Below, in pieces: positions 17,762 to 26,861 of a stretch of 64,000 bases of DNA. The number at the start of each line of letters is the position of its first letter. Within the stretch, counting starts at the first letter, position 1. The DNA is from Paenibacillus sp. LHD-38. Its GTDB lineage: Bacteria > Bacillota > Bacilli > Paenibacillales > Paenibacillaceae. The DNA lies in the NCBI RefSeq assembly GCF_031157315.1, contig NZ_JAVIFU010000002.1, positions 186,001-250,000 on the forward strand, given 5' to 3'. A model generated the notes under the pieces. It did no database searches, was not told the origin of the DNA, and saw only the letters and a program-made list of their open reading frames with translations. A program made the translations under genes and the position numbers.

Positions 17762-18145
17762 CTACTTCAAGCGCTGCTGCTGCGAATCATCGATTTCTTC
17801 TTCTTTGAAGGCGACACCTTCCACTTTCACGTTCACTTCCACGACATGCAGGCCGGTCATGTTTTCAACAGATTCACGCACGTTTAGCTGAAGCTGACGG
17901 CAAACCTCTTGAATCGGAATACCATAGTGCACGATGATACGGAGATCAATCGCAGCCTCTGTGGTCCCTACTTCAACAGAAACGCCCTTTTGCACATTCT
18001 TTCCACTCAACCGTTTAGCGAGTCCCTCGGAAATGCCGCCTGACATTGCCGCTATGCCTGGTGTTTCAAGTGCTGCGAGTCCAGCTATCGTTGCTACTAC
18101 ATCATCAGAGATTCGGATAAGACCTGTTTGAAGTTCTTCGGTCAT
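17762..18145 (-). CDS. Asp23/Gls24-family envelope stress protein
   Basis: A 127-residue protein with the Asp23 domain across most of its length (GLIRISDDVVATIAGLAAL, VEVGTTEAAIDLRIIVHYG, VNVKVEGVAF). Related proteins form membrane-associated polymers or respond to alkaline and cell-wall stress, and Bacillus has homologues such as YqhY and YloU. The ATG at 18145 lies eight bases after gaggag. A GTG three codons earlier overlaps that site and is unlikely. It is monocistronic, ending at the ftsW terminator. Confidence 0.87.
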   Translation of the reverse strand: MTEELQTGLIRISDDVVATIAGLAALETPGIAAMSGGISEGLAKRLSGKNVQKGVSVEVGTTEAAIDLRIIVHYGIPIQEVCRQLQLNVRESVENMTGLHVVEVNVKVEGVAFKEEEIDDSQQQRLK

Positions 18146-18389
18146 GTGACTCACTCCTCATTTTGCCATATAGGTTTATTATAGCAGACGGACATAATCA
18201 CAGCAAAGTAGAGACGTAAAAAGCTTTTGTTAATGCACTTTATCTTTATCGAAATAAATTTCCTTAATTACCCTACTATTTCAGAATACATTTACAGTAA
18301 AATATTTGTCATTTGGTAAAGTTTACATGAGTGTTGATTTCCGCTATAGTATTATCAAGTTTTCAGCATATCGTGAAGAGGTGTTCAGA

Positions 18390-19448
18390 ATGAACCAAAA
18401 AATGTTTTTCTCCGGGTTAATTACTATGTTTTTGCTTAGTGCGATCGGGCATTTCGCCCATTGGAACAACACGCTGCAGTTCGTCATTTCAGCGATCGCC
18501 ATAATCTTTGTGGCTGGCTTCCTCGGTAAAGCTACCGAGAGTGTCGCACATTATGCCGGACAACGGCTTGGCGGTTTTCTAAATGCAACCTTCGGCAACG
18601 CCGCAGAGCTCATTATCGCAATATTTCTGATAAAAGAGCAGCAATTCGCCATGGTGAAGGCGAGCTTGACGGGCGCGATTATCGGAAATCTTTTACTCGT
18701 ACTTGGATTAAGTATTTTGCTTGGCGGACTGAAGTACAAGGAGCAGCGCTTTAATAATCGTCTGGCGGATCATAACTCTACGCTTATGGTCATGGCCGTC
18801 ATCGGACTGTTTGTGCCAGCCGTATTCGTCATCTCTGAGAAGTTTACGATTGAAAAAGATCAGTTTCTGAGTCTTGCGGTTGCTGGTATCCTGATTGTCT
18901 CTTATATCTTGTGGCTTTTATTCTCCATGGTTACCCACAAGGATATGCTTTCTGATGAGGTTATGAACGCCGATCACGGCGAGGAGCCAGCTTGGTCCAA
19001 AGGGAAGTCCATTTCCTTCCTTCTTCTGGCAACCGTTATGGTGGCTTTTGTGAGTGAATGGCTCGTACATACCCTTGACGCGTTCAGCGCGCAATTTGGA
19101 CTGTCTGAGCTGTTTATAGGTGCATTTGTCATCGCGATTGTCGGTAATGCCGCAGAGCATAGTGCGGCTGTCATATTGGCAATGAAAAATAAGATCGGCG
19201 CGGCCGTCGAGATTGCCATCGGGAGTAGTCTGCAGATCGCATTGTTCGTAGCGCCCGTGCTCATCCTCATCAGTGCGTTCTTCGGCAACACGATGGATAT
19301 CGTATTTACGCCGATTGAATTGACCGCAATAGGCGTATCCGTTTTTATCGCCAAATCCGTATCGCGTGACGGTCAGACGAACTGGTACGAAGGCGTACTG
19401 CTTTTAATGGTTTATGTCATCCTAGGCATTGCCTTCTACCTTGTATAG
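18390..19448 (+). CDS. Ca2+/H+ antiporter, CaCA/Cax family
   Basis: A 352-residue membrane protein with two inverted repeats, each carrying the ion-binding alpha motif (FLNATFGNAAELIIAIF and AIVGNAAEHSAAVILA). Around eleven transmembrane helices and a short acidic-polar central loop (NADHGEEP) are visible. Cax proteins, including Bacillus ChaA/YfkE, export Ca2+ in exchange for protons. The ATG at 18390 is preceded by aagaggtg; the longer frame upstream has no better site. Together with the Ca2+ ATPase at the left edge the window encodes two Ca2+ exporters. Confidence 0.9.
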   Translation: MNQKMFFSGLITMFLLSAIGHFAHWNNTLQFVISAIAIIFVAGFLGKATESVAHYAGQRLGGFLNATFGNAAELIIAIFLIKEQQFAMVKASLTGAIIGNLLLVLGLSILLGGLKYKEQRFNNRLADHNSTLMVMAVIGLFVPAVFVISEKFTIEKDQFLSLAVAGILIVSYILWLLFSMVTHKDMLSDEVMNADHGEEPAWSKGKSISFLLLATVMVAFVSEWLVHTLDAFSAQFGLSELFIGAFVIAIVGNAAEHSAAVILAMKNKIGAAVEIAIGSSLQIALFVAPVLILISAFFGNTMDIVFTPIELTAIGVSVFIAKSVSRDGQTNWYEGVLLLMVYVILGIAFYLV

Positions 19449-19463
19449 TCAGCCGATGTGAAC

Positions 19464-19506
19464 AAAAAAAAAGAGTAGTCTCCATTAGGAGTCTACTCTT
19501 TTTTTT
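19464..19506. terminator. Bidirectional terminator between the antiporter and ylaN
   Basis: The arms aaaaaagagtag and ctactctttttt flank a partly paired centre. The ylaN stop codon is in the right arm. Confidence 0.85.
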
Positions 19507-19780
19507 CCAACGCTTCGTATAACATAGCTAAATTTCTCTCTAGCCTACTTACTATTTCCTTGCCTGCCATCTCAGCAATGAGCCCTGTGCGAACAGCAAA
19601 GTCAACCTCTCGCGAGAATCCATACATTTGCGTATCCAGCACTTCTTCGTACAGTGGACATTGACGTGTAGTCAAATTTTCCATCTGAACTTCGATTAGT
19701 TTTTCTATTTTACTCGCATCTTCCTGAAGGAGACGAAGCGCTTTCTCATGCAATTGTACCGTAATTTCCGGTGAAGACAT
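19493..19780 (-). CDS. ylaN: YlaN-family protein
   Basis: A 95-residue helical protein closely matching YlaN of Bacillus: [51 protein letters not shown]. Work in Staphylococcus and Bacillus ties YlaN to iron homeostasis, as an Fe(II)-binding partner of Fur that relieves repression; it becomes essential when iron is limiting. The ATG at 19780 follows aggggggaa. In Bacillus it is beside ftsW; here the Ca2+ antiporter and the Asp23 gene separate them. It overlaps its own terminator. Confidence 0.92.
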   Translation of the reverse strand: MSSPEITVQLHEKALRLLQEDASKIEKLIEVQMENLTTRQCPLYEEVLDTQMYGFSREVDFAVRTGLIAEMAGKEIVSRLERNLAMLYEALEKKE

Positions 19781-19859
19781 CGTTTTCCCCCCTGTGCGCG
19801 TATCCGCCGTCTTCTATACCCTTTATATTAGACGAAAAAGAGGGATTATACAAGGTCAA

Positions 19860-19897
19860 AACAGAAAAGCACCCCTTCAAGAATGAAGAGGTGCTCA
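19860..19897 (-). terminator. Terminator of the HPr-like gene
   Basis: A 12-bp stem agcacctcttca with tgaaggggtgct (one wobble) and a short loop, followed by tttt in the minus direction. Confidence 0.85.
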
Positions 19898-19918
19898 TTT
19901 GGGAACTTTATGATCCTA

Positions 19919-20161
19919 CTAATCCGTAATAACGTTGACGTTCAGGTTATGCTTAGCAAATACATTAGCCATAGCTGTTTTTGCTTCTTCAGCATCAGGA
20001 CCATGTACATGCAATTCGTACGCATGTCCGCCTACCAATGTTGTGAAGAGTCCGAGGATGCTTTTTACATCGATATATTTGCTCTCGGCTTGCAATACGA
20101 TGGACGAAGTGAATTGGCTAGCCGTTTGGGAAATTTCTACGATAGCTGCGTTGTTAGACAT
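19919..20161 (-). CDS. HPr-like protein lacking the phospho-histidine
   Basis: An 80-residue protein with the HPr layout. The second half matches well (LQAESKY, KSILGLFTTLVGGHAYELHVHG, DAEEAKTAM), including a Ser in KSI where HPr carries the regulatory Ser46. The loop that should read GIHARP is TASQFT, so His15, Arg17 and Pro18 are all gone. About 12 residues between SKY and KSI are missing, which removes a strand hairpin. It cannot carry phosphate from Enzyme I. A Crh-like regulatory role through serine phosphorylation is conceivable but unproven. The start follows ggaggg. It is monocistronic with its own terminator. Confidence 0.8.
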   Translation of the reverse strand: MSNNAAIVEISQTASQFTSSIVLQAESKYIDVKSILGLFTTLVGGHAYELHVHGPDAEEAKTAMANVFAKHNLNVNVITD

Positions 20162-20298
20162 GGGAAATCCCTCCAGTTAAATTAGTAAAGCTTACCTTTG
20201 TCACCATGATAACCTGAAAAAGAGTATCCAGCAAGAGGCAAAATGAAAAACGCTTTATTTTACATTTATTACAAAGGAAATCAATGATTAATCATTAC

Positions 20299-21414
20299 TT
20301 ATTTTAGATTTTCTGCATTTAATCCTTCCAGCTCGGGAATTACGAAAACGCCATCTTTACGAATAAGCACATCATCGAAATAAATTTCTCCGCCGCCGTA
20401 CTCGGGACGCTGAATTAACACTAAATCCCAATGGACTGCGGACCTGTTGCCGTTATCCGTTTCCTCATAAGCTTGGCCGGGCGTAAAATGCAGGCTGCCC
20501 GCAATTTTCTCATCAAATAAAATATCATTCATGGGATGCAAAATATGCGGATTAAAGCCGATTGCAAACTCTCCAATATAGCGAGCTCCCTCGTCCATGT
20601 CTAAAATCTCGTTCAAACGGGCCGTGTCATTGCTTTCTGCTTTCACGATTTTCCCGTTTTCAAACGTAAGCGCAATATTCTGAAACGTTACGCCTGAATA
20701 GACGCTCGGCGCGTTGTAAGTAATCTTGCCCTGCACAGAATTACGAACCGGTGCCGAGAACACTTCGCCGTCGGGGATATTGCGATGACCTGAGCATTTT
20801 TTCGCTCCGATGTTTTTAATTGAGAAGCTTAAATTCGTACCCGGTGAAACGATGCGGACACGATCCGTTTTTTGCATAAGCGCCTGAAGCGGATCCATTG
20901 CTTTATCCATTTTGGAATAATCCAAGTTGCATACATCGAAATAGAAATCCTCAAAAGCTTCCGTGCTCATATTGGCAAGTTGTGCCATCGATGCATTCGG
21001 GTAACGCAAAACGACCCATTTCGTTTTTTTAACGCGCTGCTCCGTATGTATGGGGTTTCTGTAAATTTGATCGTATAGCCGCATATTCGTTTCGGGCACG
21101 CCTGCAAGCTCATTCACATTGTCTCCTGCACGAACGGCGATGTAACCTTGCATATTTTTCATCCGTTCTAAATCAAGCTCTGACCAAAGCTCCATTTGCT
21201 CCTTAGAGGCATGCTTCAGCAAGGTGCGAAGAACGGATCGATCACTCGTTTCTACAAAAGGCCTGCCGCCTCGCTTAGCAACCTCTTCTATGAGGCATTT
21301 TGTCAATTCTCGGTCGGAACCAATCATGTCAAGCAAAACATTTTCACCTGGCTGAACATCGATTGAATATTCGACTAAATTTTGAGCCAGCTTCTGCAAT
21401 CTTGGATCGCGCAT
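20299..21414 (-). CDS. M29-family metallo-aminopeptidase
   Basis: A 371-residue cytoplasmic aminopeptidase of the AmpS/PepS (thermophilic aminopeptidase T) family. The expected dimetal ligands are present: Glu in PDGEVFSAPV, Glu in GEFAIGFNP, His in GSLHFTPG, and the HWD motif near the C-terminus (SAVHWDLVLI). It removes N-terminal amino acids from peptides, with broad specificity in relatives. The ATG at 21414 follows gaaggagggg; fifteen in-frame codons upstream lack a site. The lipoprotein gene upstream is 52 bases away in the same direction and may share its transcript. Confidence 0.9.
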   Translation of the reverse strand: MRDPRLQKLAQNLVEYSIDVQPGENVLLDMIGSDRELTKCLIEEVAKRGGRPFVETSDRSVLRTLLKHASKEQMELWSELDLERMKNMQGYIAVRAGDNVNELAGVPETNMRLYDQIYRNPIHTEQRVKKTKWVVLRYPNASMAQLANMSTEAFEDFYFDVCNLDYSKMDKAMDPLQALMQKTDRVRIVSPGTNLSFSIKNIGAKKCSGHRNIPDGEVFSAPVRNSVQGKITYNAPSVYSGVTFQNIALTFENGKIVKAESNDTARLNEILDMDEGARYIGEFAIGFNPHILHPMNDILFDEKIAGSLHFTPGQAYEETDNGNRSAVHWDLVLIQRPEYGGGEIYFDDVLIRKDGVFVIPELEGLNAENLK

Positions 21415-21466
21415 GTAGATAACCCCTCCTTCTAAACTACTGCTCCATCTCACTTTCAACCATGAA

Positions 21467-22204
21467 CTAATCTATCGTAACATGTTTTCTCTTCTGCTGA
21501 ACAGTCTCGCTCGATGCGCCATTGAACGACTGAAAGCGGACCGTGGTGTATCTCGTTTCCGAATAGGGCTTTTGATCATTCTTGTAATGAAAGGAGGTCT
21601 TCTCCTCCATTTTCAACGGAAGCATGCGATCACGGTCAATAACCAGCTCATATTCCGTATCTGCCTGCAGCGAAGCGAGCATACCCTCTAACTGATTGCG
21701 GGATCGCGTAAATTCCTCTGTCCATTCTTTGAGATACGGACGATTCTCTTCCGGTCTATTTGCTCCAAGCTGATCAAGCTGCTTGAGAAGCCGTTCTCTC
21801 CATCTTTCCTTAGAGACCTCAGCAGACTCCTTTATGACCAGCGTGATCGTCTCCGGCTCAGCGCTACTGCTCGCTATACGCACATTTTCGTTTGATTGAT
21901 TAAGCGCCTCAAGAACCTGTACCGGATTCCAATGCAGAGGGTCCTCACTATTCGTCTGCAGCGTCAATTGCTGATGATCAACGACCTTACCTTCGAAGGT
22001 TTCAGGTTTAAATGCCAAACCATCCTCCGCCTTGATGCTCATTGATCCTGTAAAAGCGTATTGATCTGTTGCGGCAAGACCCGAATAAGATAAAGAAAGC
22101 CATTCCTCCGGCGTACGCTGATCACCGACATTTCCGCAGCCGGCCATGAAGAACGTAAATGCGAATAATAAAACAGCTGCCTGCCCTGCATGCCTTAGCT
22201 TCAT
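21467..22204 (-). CDS. Putative lipoprotein, 245 aa, unknown function
   Basis: The N-terminus is a lipoprotein signal peptide with lipobox FMAGC (Cys23). The mature part begins with TPEEWLSLSYSGLAATDQYAF and alternates beta-rich and charged helical segments, somewhat like the LolA/LppX type of fold, but I cannot assign a family. The C-terminus is basic (QQKRKHVTID). It sits upstream of the aminopeptidase on the same strand and downstream of the diguanylate cyclase, from which a terminator separates it. No catalytic motif is seen. Confidence 0.75.
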   Translation of the reverse strand: MKLRHAGQAAVLLFAFTFFMAGCGNVGDQRTPEEWLSLSYSGLAATDQYAFTGSMSIKAEDGLAFKPETFEGKVVDHQQLTLQTNSEDPLHWNPVQVLEALNQSNENVRIASSSAEPETITLVIKESAEVSKERWRERLLKQLDQLGANRPEENRPYLKEWTEEFTRSRNQLEGMLASLQADTEYELVIDRDRMLPLKMEEKTSFHYKNDQKPYSETRYTTVRFQSFNGASSETVQQKRKHVTID

Positions 22205-22276
22205 AACTTTACCCCCCGTCCATCCTATTCAATAGTATCCTCCCAATCGGGCCAGCTCCTTATTCCCATCTTAAAC

Positions 22277-22316
22277 AAAAAGAAAAGGATGCCTGAATTG
22301 GCATCCTTTTCTTTTT
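22277..22316. terminator. Bidirectional terminator downstream of the diguanylate cyclase
   Basis: A perfect 17-bp stem (22277-22293 with 22300-22316), 6-nt loop tgaatt, A run left and T run right. Confidence 0.92.
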
Positions 22317-22338
22317 AAGCGGATAAAATAATGACCGA

Positions 22339-24282
22339 TTAGCTTTGGCCTACGAAAATACAGTTTCTTCCGTTGTTCTTGGCTTCGTAAAGTGCCATGT
22401 CAGCTCGATAAAACAACGATTCCACGCTTATTTTCTCGTCCTCGAAGGTCCATTCAGACACCCCGCAGGATACCGTAACGACTGGATCCGTCTCCTTCTC
22501 TACATGCTGTCTAATCCGCTCAGCGATTCGATAGGCTTGCTCTGCTCTTATGCCTGGCAGGTAAACGGCAAGCTCTTCACCGCCCCAGCGTGCAGCGATG
22601 TCGCCATTACGAATGGCGCTCCTTACAATGTCGCTCACTTGAATGAGAATCCGATCACCAACCTGATGGCCGTACGTATCGTTTATCCGTTTAAACAGAT
22701 CAATATCTACAAGAATGAGAGATCCGATTGGATCCTTCCGTTGACGTCTTTGAATTTGTTCGTTAAGGTAATGACGCGCGTGCAGACCGGTCAAGATATC
22801 AGTGATAACCATCCTTCGTACTTCAGCATGGAGCGAAGCATTCGTTACCGCAAGTCCAATATGAGTGCTCATCACTTGGAGCAATTTATAATTTTCGTAC
22901 GAGAAGAAATTTGGCATCTTATGTGTGACCAGAATAACACCTACTACCACTCCATCCACCATAATGGGTGCCGCGATAAGTGATCTTGAAGCCGTATTGT
23001 CCATTAGCATGGAGGTAACTACGCGAGTATGCCAATAATCAGATATGATTAAAGGTTCACGCGTGCGATAAACCATCCCGCAAAAACCATAATCAGGCGA
23101 GAATTGCTCATTTGTCAGTCCAGGAAAATTGCTCGACATGACAATAAATTGATTTTTTTCTTTGTGGAGCTGCAAAACACAGCAATAATCCGCATCGAAT
23201 ATCGTCAAAAGCTCGCTGGTGGCAAATTGAAAAATATCTTTGAGCTTAAGTGACTGGTTCAAACGCTTCGTAAGTTCATTGATAAGACGAAGCTCATTAA
23301 TTAGCAAATTGGATTGCTCGTACAGTTTCGCGTTCTCGAAGGCTGAACCTGAAGTCTCTGCCAGCATCAGAAAAGCGGGAAGATCTGCTTCATCCCATAG
23401 GCCTGGACCAATCGAAAAGCACAAAACACCATAAGCAGCTTGTTTCCCGGTCATTGGCACCGCTAGTCTCAGTGAACCATCGCGATCGTGCTCAGTCACC
23501 GACTTTCCGTTCAAAAAAGCTTTCGCAACAAGATCATGTTCCGCATTTTTGAAAACAAGCGGTTTCACGCGAGGATCTCCGTTCAAGTGATCTTGCGATA
23601 GATACAAATGTACCTCTGAGTTCGGATAAAGCTGTTCTAAGCTGCGGAGCAATTCTGATATCACCGAGGCCACATCAATTTGATCATACAGCCTCTTTGC
23701 TGCTTGAAATAAGGCATCTCTTCTTTTTGCGTCTTTCTCTGCCCGATGCTGCTGCAAGAGCAAATCTTTGACATAAATCTGTTCGAACTTATGGTAAAAG
23801 CAACTTCGAAAATGCAAGGCGCAAATTTGCAGATTTATAAGATCCGTATGAGCTGCTGTCGAGGACATATAGGCAAGAACGCAAAAAACTGAGCCATCAT
23901 TTCGCCTGCATATCGGTACGGCTGCGATAAACTTGTCTTCTGTTTCTTCAATACATGGCCCGCCATTGCTGACTGCGCTGCGAACAAGCCTTTTAAGCGT
24001 CTCCTTGCCATTTTCGTTCGCTTCTCTTTGTTGTGAACCGGCGAAGGAGATTTCTATGGCTTCTTTATTGAATAGCAGAAATTCACCAACCTCGAATGAG
24101 GCTAATCCAGCCGCTTCATTTACCCATTGATTAAAGCTGTCTTGGAACAAAGGGGTTAGCATAGGCTCGTCTGCATCGCTAATGTCTTCACTAATGAACC
24201 AAACCGGTTGTGAGTCTGCTGATGTATCCACGATTGTTGCTGTTTGACGATATGCAAAATTGCTAATTATTTTATCAACCAT
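22339..24282 (-). CDS. GAF-GGDEF diguanylate cyclase
   Basis: A 647-residue soluble protein. The C-terminal GGDEF domain (about 475-645) has the active-site motif as GGEEL and an allosteric c-di-GMP site RNGD five residues before it, so product inhibition is likely. Upstream are two sensory regions: one GAF-type domain clear at about 330-465 (IFDADYCCVLQLHKE, FCGMVYRTREPLIISDYW, LIAAPIMVDGVVVGV) and a less certain GAF-like region at about 200-310. The N-terminal 170 residues are of unknown fold. It should make c-di-GMP in response to an unknown cytoplasmic signal. The start at 24282 has only a weak site (gaaaggg, 12 bases away). No EAL domain is attached. Confidence 0.9.
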   Translation of the reverse strand: MVDKIISNFAYRQTATIVDTSADSQPVWFISEDISDADEPMLTPLFQDSFNQWVNEAAGLASFEVGEFLLFNKEAIEISFAGSQQREANENGKETLKRLVRSAVSNGGPCIEETEDKFIAAVPICRRNDGSVFCVLAYMSSTAAHTDLINLQICALHFRSCFYHKFEQIYVKDLLLQQHRAEKDAKRRDALFQAAKRLYDQIDVASVISELLRSLEQLYPNSEVHLYLSQDHLNGDPRVKPLVFKNAEHDLVAKAFLNGKSVTEHDRDGSLRLAVPMTGKQAAYGVLCFSIGPGLWDEADLPAFLMLAETSGSAFENAKLYEQSNLLINELRLINELTKRLNQSLKLKDIFQFATSELLTIFDADYCCVLQLHKEKNQFIVMSSNFPGLTNEQFSPDYGFCGMVYRTREPLIISDYWHTRVVTSMLMDNTASRSLIAAPIMVDGVVVGVILVTHKMPNFFSYENYKLLQVMSTHIGLAVTNASLHAEVRRMVITDILTGLHARHYLNEQIQRRQRKDPIGSLILVDIDLFKRINDTYGHQVGDRILIQVSDIVRSAIRNGDIAARWGGEELAVYLPGIRAEQAYRIAERIRQHVEKETDPVVTVSCGVSEWTFEDEKISVESLFYRADMALYEAKNNGRNCIFVGQS

Positions 24283-24444
24283 GCAGCCCCAACCCTTTCA
24301 TCTGTCAACCAAGGAGATGAGCTTCCTATTTTCGCTTAATATTACAACCATCATACTCCATTTTTAAGATATTTGCACTAGGATGTCCATAAAATATAGG
24401 ACTTTCGATGCTCTTTCCCTATCATTAAAATTCATGTTCTAACC

Positions 24445-24472
24445 TTGACAACGGCTATATATTTCATATATT
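24445..24472 (+). promoter_or_regulatory. Sigma-A promoter of rpsD
   Basis: Consensus TTGACA at 24445 and TATATT at 24467 with a 16-bp spacer; TATTAT two bases later is an alternative -10. The rpsD leader follows. Confidence 0.75.
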
Positions 24473-24519
24473 ATTTATTGATGAATAGATGGGCGTACGG
24501 TTTTGTGTCACCCTCAGGA

Positions 24520-24589
24520 AATACGTTCACTGTAGGCCAGCGGCTGACTAGCCTCACAGGGACGAGCATGCTCGGACGTTGAACGTATT
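24520..24589 (+). promoter_or_regulatory. Ribosomal protein S4 leader RNA (autoregulatory)
   Basis: A 10-bp closing stem (aatacgttca at 24520-24529 with tgaacgtatt at 24580-24589) encloses two smaller hairpins: aggc/gcct (24534-24554) and cgagc/gctcg (24563-24574). This junction, 55 bases ahead of rpsD, fits the Firmicutes S4 leader, where S4 binds its own mRNA to repress expression. The gene-free 24283-24644 stretch is explained by this element plus the promoter; the part before 24440 shows nothing clear. Confidence 0.7.
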
Positions 24590-24644
24590 CGGCGAAACAC
24601 AACCCCATTCACAAATTTATTTGATGAAGGAGTTAATATTACGT

Positions 24645-25247
24645 ATGTCACGTTATACAGGACCTAAATTTAAACTAAGCCGTCGCCTTGGAATCTCTTT
24701 GAGCGGCACAGGTAAAGAACTTGCAAAACGCGCATTTCCACCAGGTCAACACGGCCCTAACCAACGCAAAAAAATGAGCGGTTATGGCGTTCAATTGCAA
24801 GAGAAACAAAAGCTTCGTCACATGTACGGTTTGAACGAAAAACAATTCCGCAACTTGTTTGACAAAGCGGCAAAAATGAAAGGTAAAGCCGGTGAAAACT
24901 TCATGGGCCTCCTTGAAAGCCGTCTTGACAACCTCGTTTACCGCCTTGGCCTTTCCAACTCACGTGCAGGAGCTCGTCAGTTGGTATCACATGGTCACGT
25001 AACAGTAAACGGCAAGAAAGTGGATATCGCTTCTTACAGCGTATCTCTTGGCGATGTAATCGGTTTGCGCGAGCGCAGCCGCAGCCTGAGAACAATTAAA
25101 GAAGCTATGGAAGGCCGTCATCACCTTCCGAACTACTTGGAGTTCAACGATCAAGCTTTGGAAGGTAAATTCCTTCGTCTGCCTGACCGCGGTGAGCTTT
25201 CCCAAGATATCGATGAGAAACAAATCGTCGAATTCTACAGCCGTTAA
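24645..25247 (+). CDS. rpsD: 30S ribosomal protein S4
   Basis: A 200-residue small-subunit protein that binds 16S rRNA early in assembly. It begins [19 protein letters not shown] and contains the S4 RNA-binding domain ([38 protein letters not shown]). No zinc-binding Cys motif is seen at the N-terminus, so it is the C-minus form. The ATG at 24645 follows aaggag with a rather long 12-base spacer. It stands alone, as in Bacillus, with a strong promoter, a leader that probably mediates autoregulation, and its own terminator. Confidence 0.97.
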   Translation: MSRYTGPKFKLSRRLGISLSGTGKELAKRAFPPGQHGPNQRKKMSGYGVQLQEKQKLRHMYGLNEKQFRNLFDKAAKMKGKAGENFMGLLESRLDNLVYRLGLSNSRAGARQLVSHGHVTVNGKKVDIASYSVSLGDVIGLRERSRSLRTIKEAMEGRHHLPNYLEFNDQALEGKFLRLPDRGELSQDIDEKQIVEFYSR

Positions 25248-25253
25248 TAAACA

Positions 25254-25289
25254 AAAAACCTTGGACCAATTGGTTCAAGGTTTTTTTTA
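25254..25289 (+). terminator. rpsD terminator
   Basis: The stem aaccttg with caaggtt, extended by a paired inner segment, is followed by eight T on the plus strand. Confidence 0.9.
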
Positions 25290-25305
25290 TGTTTAAATCA
25301 TGCTC

Positions 25306-26835
25306 CTAGGATGAATGATCAGGCAATTTGGGTGTTGCAGGTTCAGCGTTGATATCTATTGGACGGTTGCTGCCCGCCTGCGCTTGCACCGCTTTGGATG
25401 TCAGGCCTTTGATCAGCGCATTTACGTCTATTCCAGATACACTCTTCAGCATTTCTGGTGCGGTAGACATTAAAGAAGTAACATAATTGCTGAGCCGCGC
25501 AGCACCTTCCCCATTACCCGTATCTACGACGGTCAGCTTATCGATATTGCTGATAGGTTCTGCAACCTTCCCGGCAAGCTCAGGCAGCATTTTTACAATG
25601 ATATCAAGCACGGCAGCTTCGCCAAACTTCTCGAAGGCTTCCGCCAATTTCTCTTTCGCTTCCGCTTCCGCTAATCCGCGAAGACGTATAACGTCAGCTT
25701 CGGCCGTTCCCTTCGCTCTTTCTGCTTCCGCAACAGCCAAGCCGTCCAAACGTTTCTGTGCGGCATGTGCCTTCGCTTCTGCTTCAATACGGTATTGCAG
25801 CGCATCAGCTTCACGCAATTGCTTTGCTTTATTTGCTTCGGCCGCTTGTTCAACCGCATAACGGTCAGCATCGGCTTTTTTCTTCACTTCCGCATCATAC
25901 TGCTTCTCACGACGCAAAATTTCCTTGGCTTCTAAATCTATTTCACGTTCCTTACGCACGAGCTCGACTTTCATTTGCTCCTCGACAACACTTTGCTTCG
26001 CACGGGCTTCTTGAATCGAATAAGCCTGATCCGCTTCCGCTTTGGCCGTATCCTGATCGCGTTTAAATGAAGCAACCTTCATCTCTTTCTCTTTCTCTGC
26101 TTCAGCGATATTGGTGTCGCGCACGAGCTCCGCTTTCTGCCCCGCCTCCGCCGCGAGCGCTTTCTGAATCCTAGCATCCCTTACCGCTTCGGCTTCTGCT
26201 ATTTCCGCATCACGCTTAACCGCGGCAATTCTCGGCTTCCCGAGCGCATCTAAGTAACCGTGCTTATCGCGTAAGTCTTTAATTGTAAAGGAGACGATTT
26301 GCAGTCCCATCTTCTTCAAATCTTTAGCCGCAACGCCCTGCACTTCTTGCGCAAACTTATCGCGGTTTCGGTAAACCTCCTCCACGGTCATCGAGCCGAG
26401 TATAGCTCGCAAGTGTCCTTCCAGAACCTCCTGCGCCTCTCCTTTGAGCGCTTCAGTCGGTTTTCCCAAAAACTGCTCTGCCGCTGTCGCCACATCCTCC
26501 ACGGCTCCGCCAATTTTAATAATGGCTACGCCGTCCGCCATAACGGGCACCCCTTGCTCGGTATACACCTCCGGGGTTGACACATCAAGCTTATGCGACA
26601 GCAAGGAAAGAAATTCAGCCTTTTGAAATATGGGCAAAATAAAGGCGCCTCCGCCTCTAATGATTTTCACTTTGCGGCCTGACTCATCAGTACTGGCGTT
26701 ACGTGAACCTAGAAATGATCCTGTAACAAGCATCGCCTCATCCGGACTCACTGTTTTATAACGCGCCCAGAACGCAAGACCAAGTACAACAAGCACCCCG
26801 ACTACAATAGCCGGTATAACAAAATATTCTGGCAT
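25306..26835 (-). CDS. floT: Flotillin-like membrane scaffold FloT
   Basis: A 509-residue protein, the same length as Bacillus FloT (YuaG). An N-terminal membrane anchor (about 5-25) is followed by an SPFH/PHB domain (about 30-200) and a long Glu/Ala-rich coiled coil (about 210-400, with EAEAKAHAAQ-type heptads) that drives oligomerisation. Flotillins organise functional membrane microdomains and membrane fluidity. The ATG at 26835 follows aagggg; a TTG one codon earlier is unlikely. It forms a two-gene operon with the NfeD-type gene upstream, under a sigma-W-like promoter. Confidence 0.94.
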   Translation of the reverse strand: MPEYFVIPAIVVGVLVVLGLAFWARYKTVSPDEAMLVTGSFLGSRNASTDESGRKVKIIRGGGAFILPIFQKAEFLSLLSHKLDVSTPEVYTEQGVPVMADGVAIIKIGGAVEDVATAAEQFLGKPTEALKGEAQEVLEGHLRAILGSMTVEEVYRNRDKFAQEVQGVAAKDLKKMGLQIVSFTIKDLRDKHGYLDALGKPRIAAVKRDAEIAEAEAVRDARIQKALAAEAGQKAELVRDTNIAEAEKEKEMKVASFKRDQDTAKAEADQAYSIQEARAKQSVVEEQMKVELVRKEREIDLEAKEILRREKQYDAEVKKKADADRYAVEQAAEANKAKQLREADALQYRIEAEAKAHAAQKRLDGLAVAEAERAKGTAEADVIRLRGLAEAEAKEKLAEAFEKFGEAAVLDIIVKMLPELAGKVAEPISNIDKLTVVDTGNGEGAARLSNYVTSLMSTAPEMLKSVSGIDVNALIKGLTSKAVQAQAGSNRPIDINAEPATPKLPDHSS

Positions 26836-26861
26836 CAAATTTCCCCTTTCAGCTGCATAAG

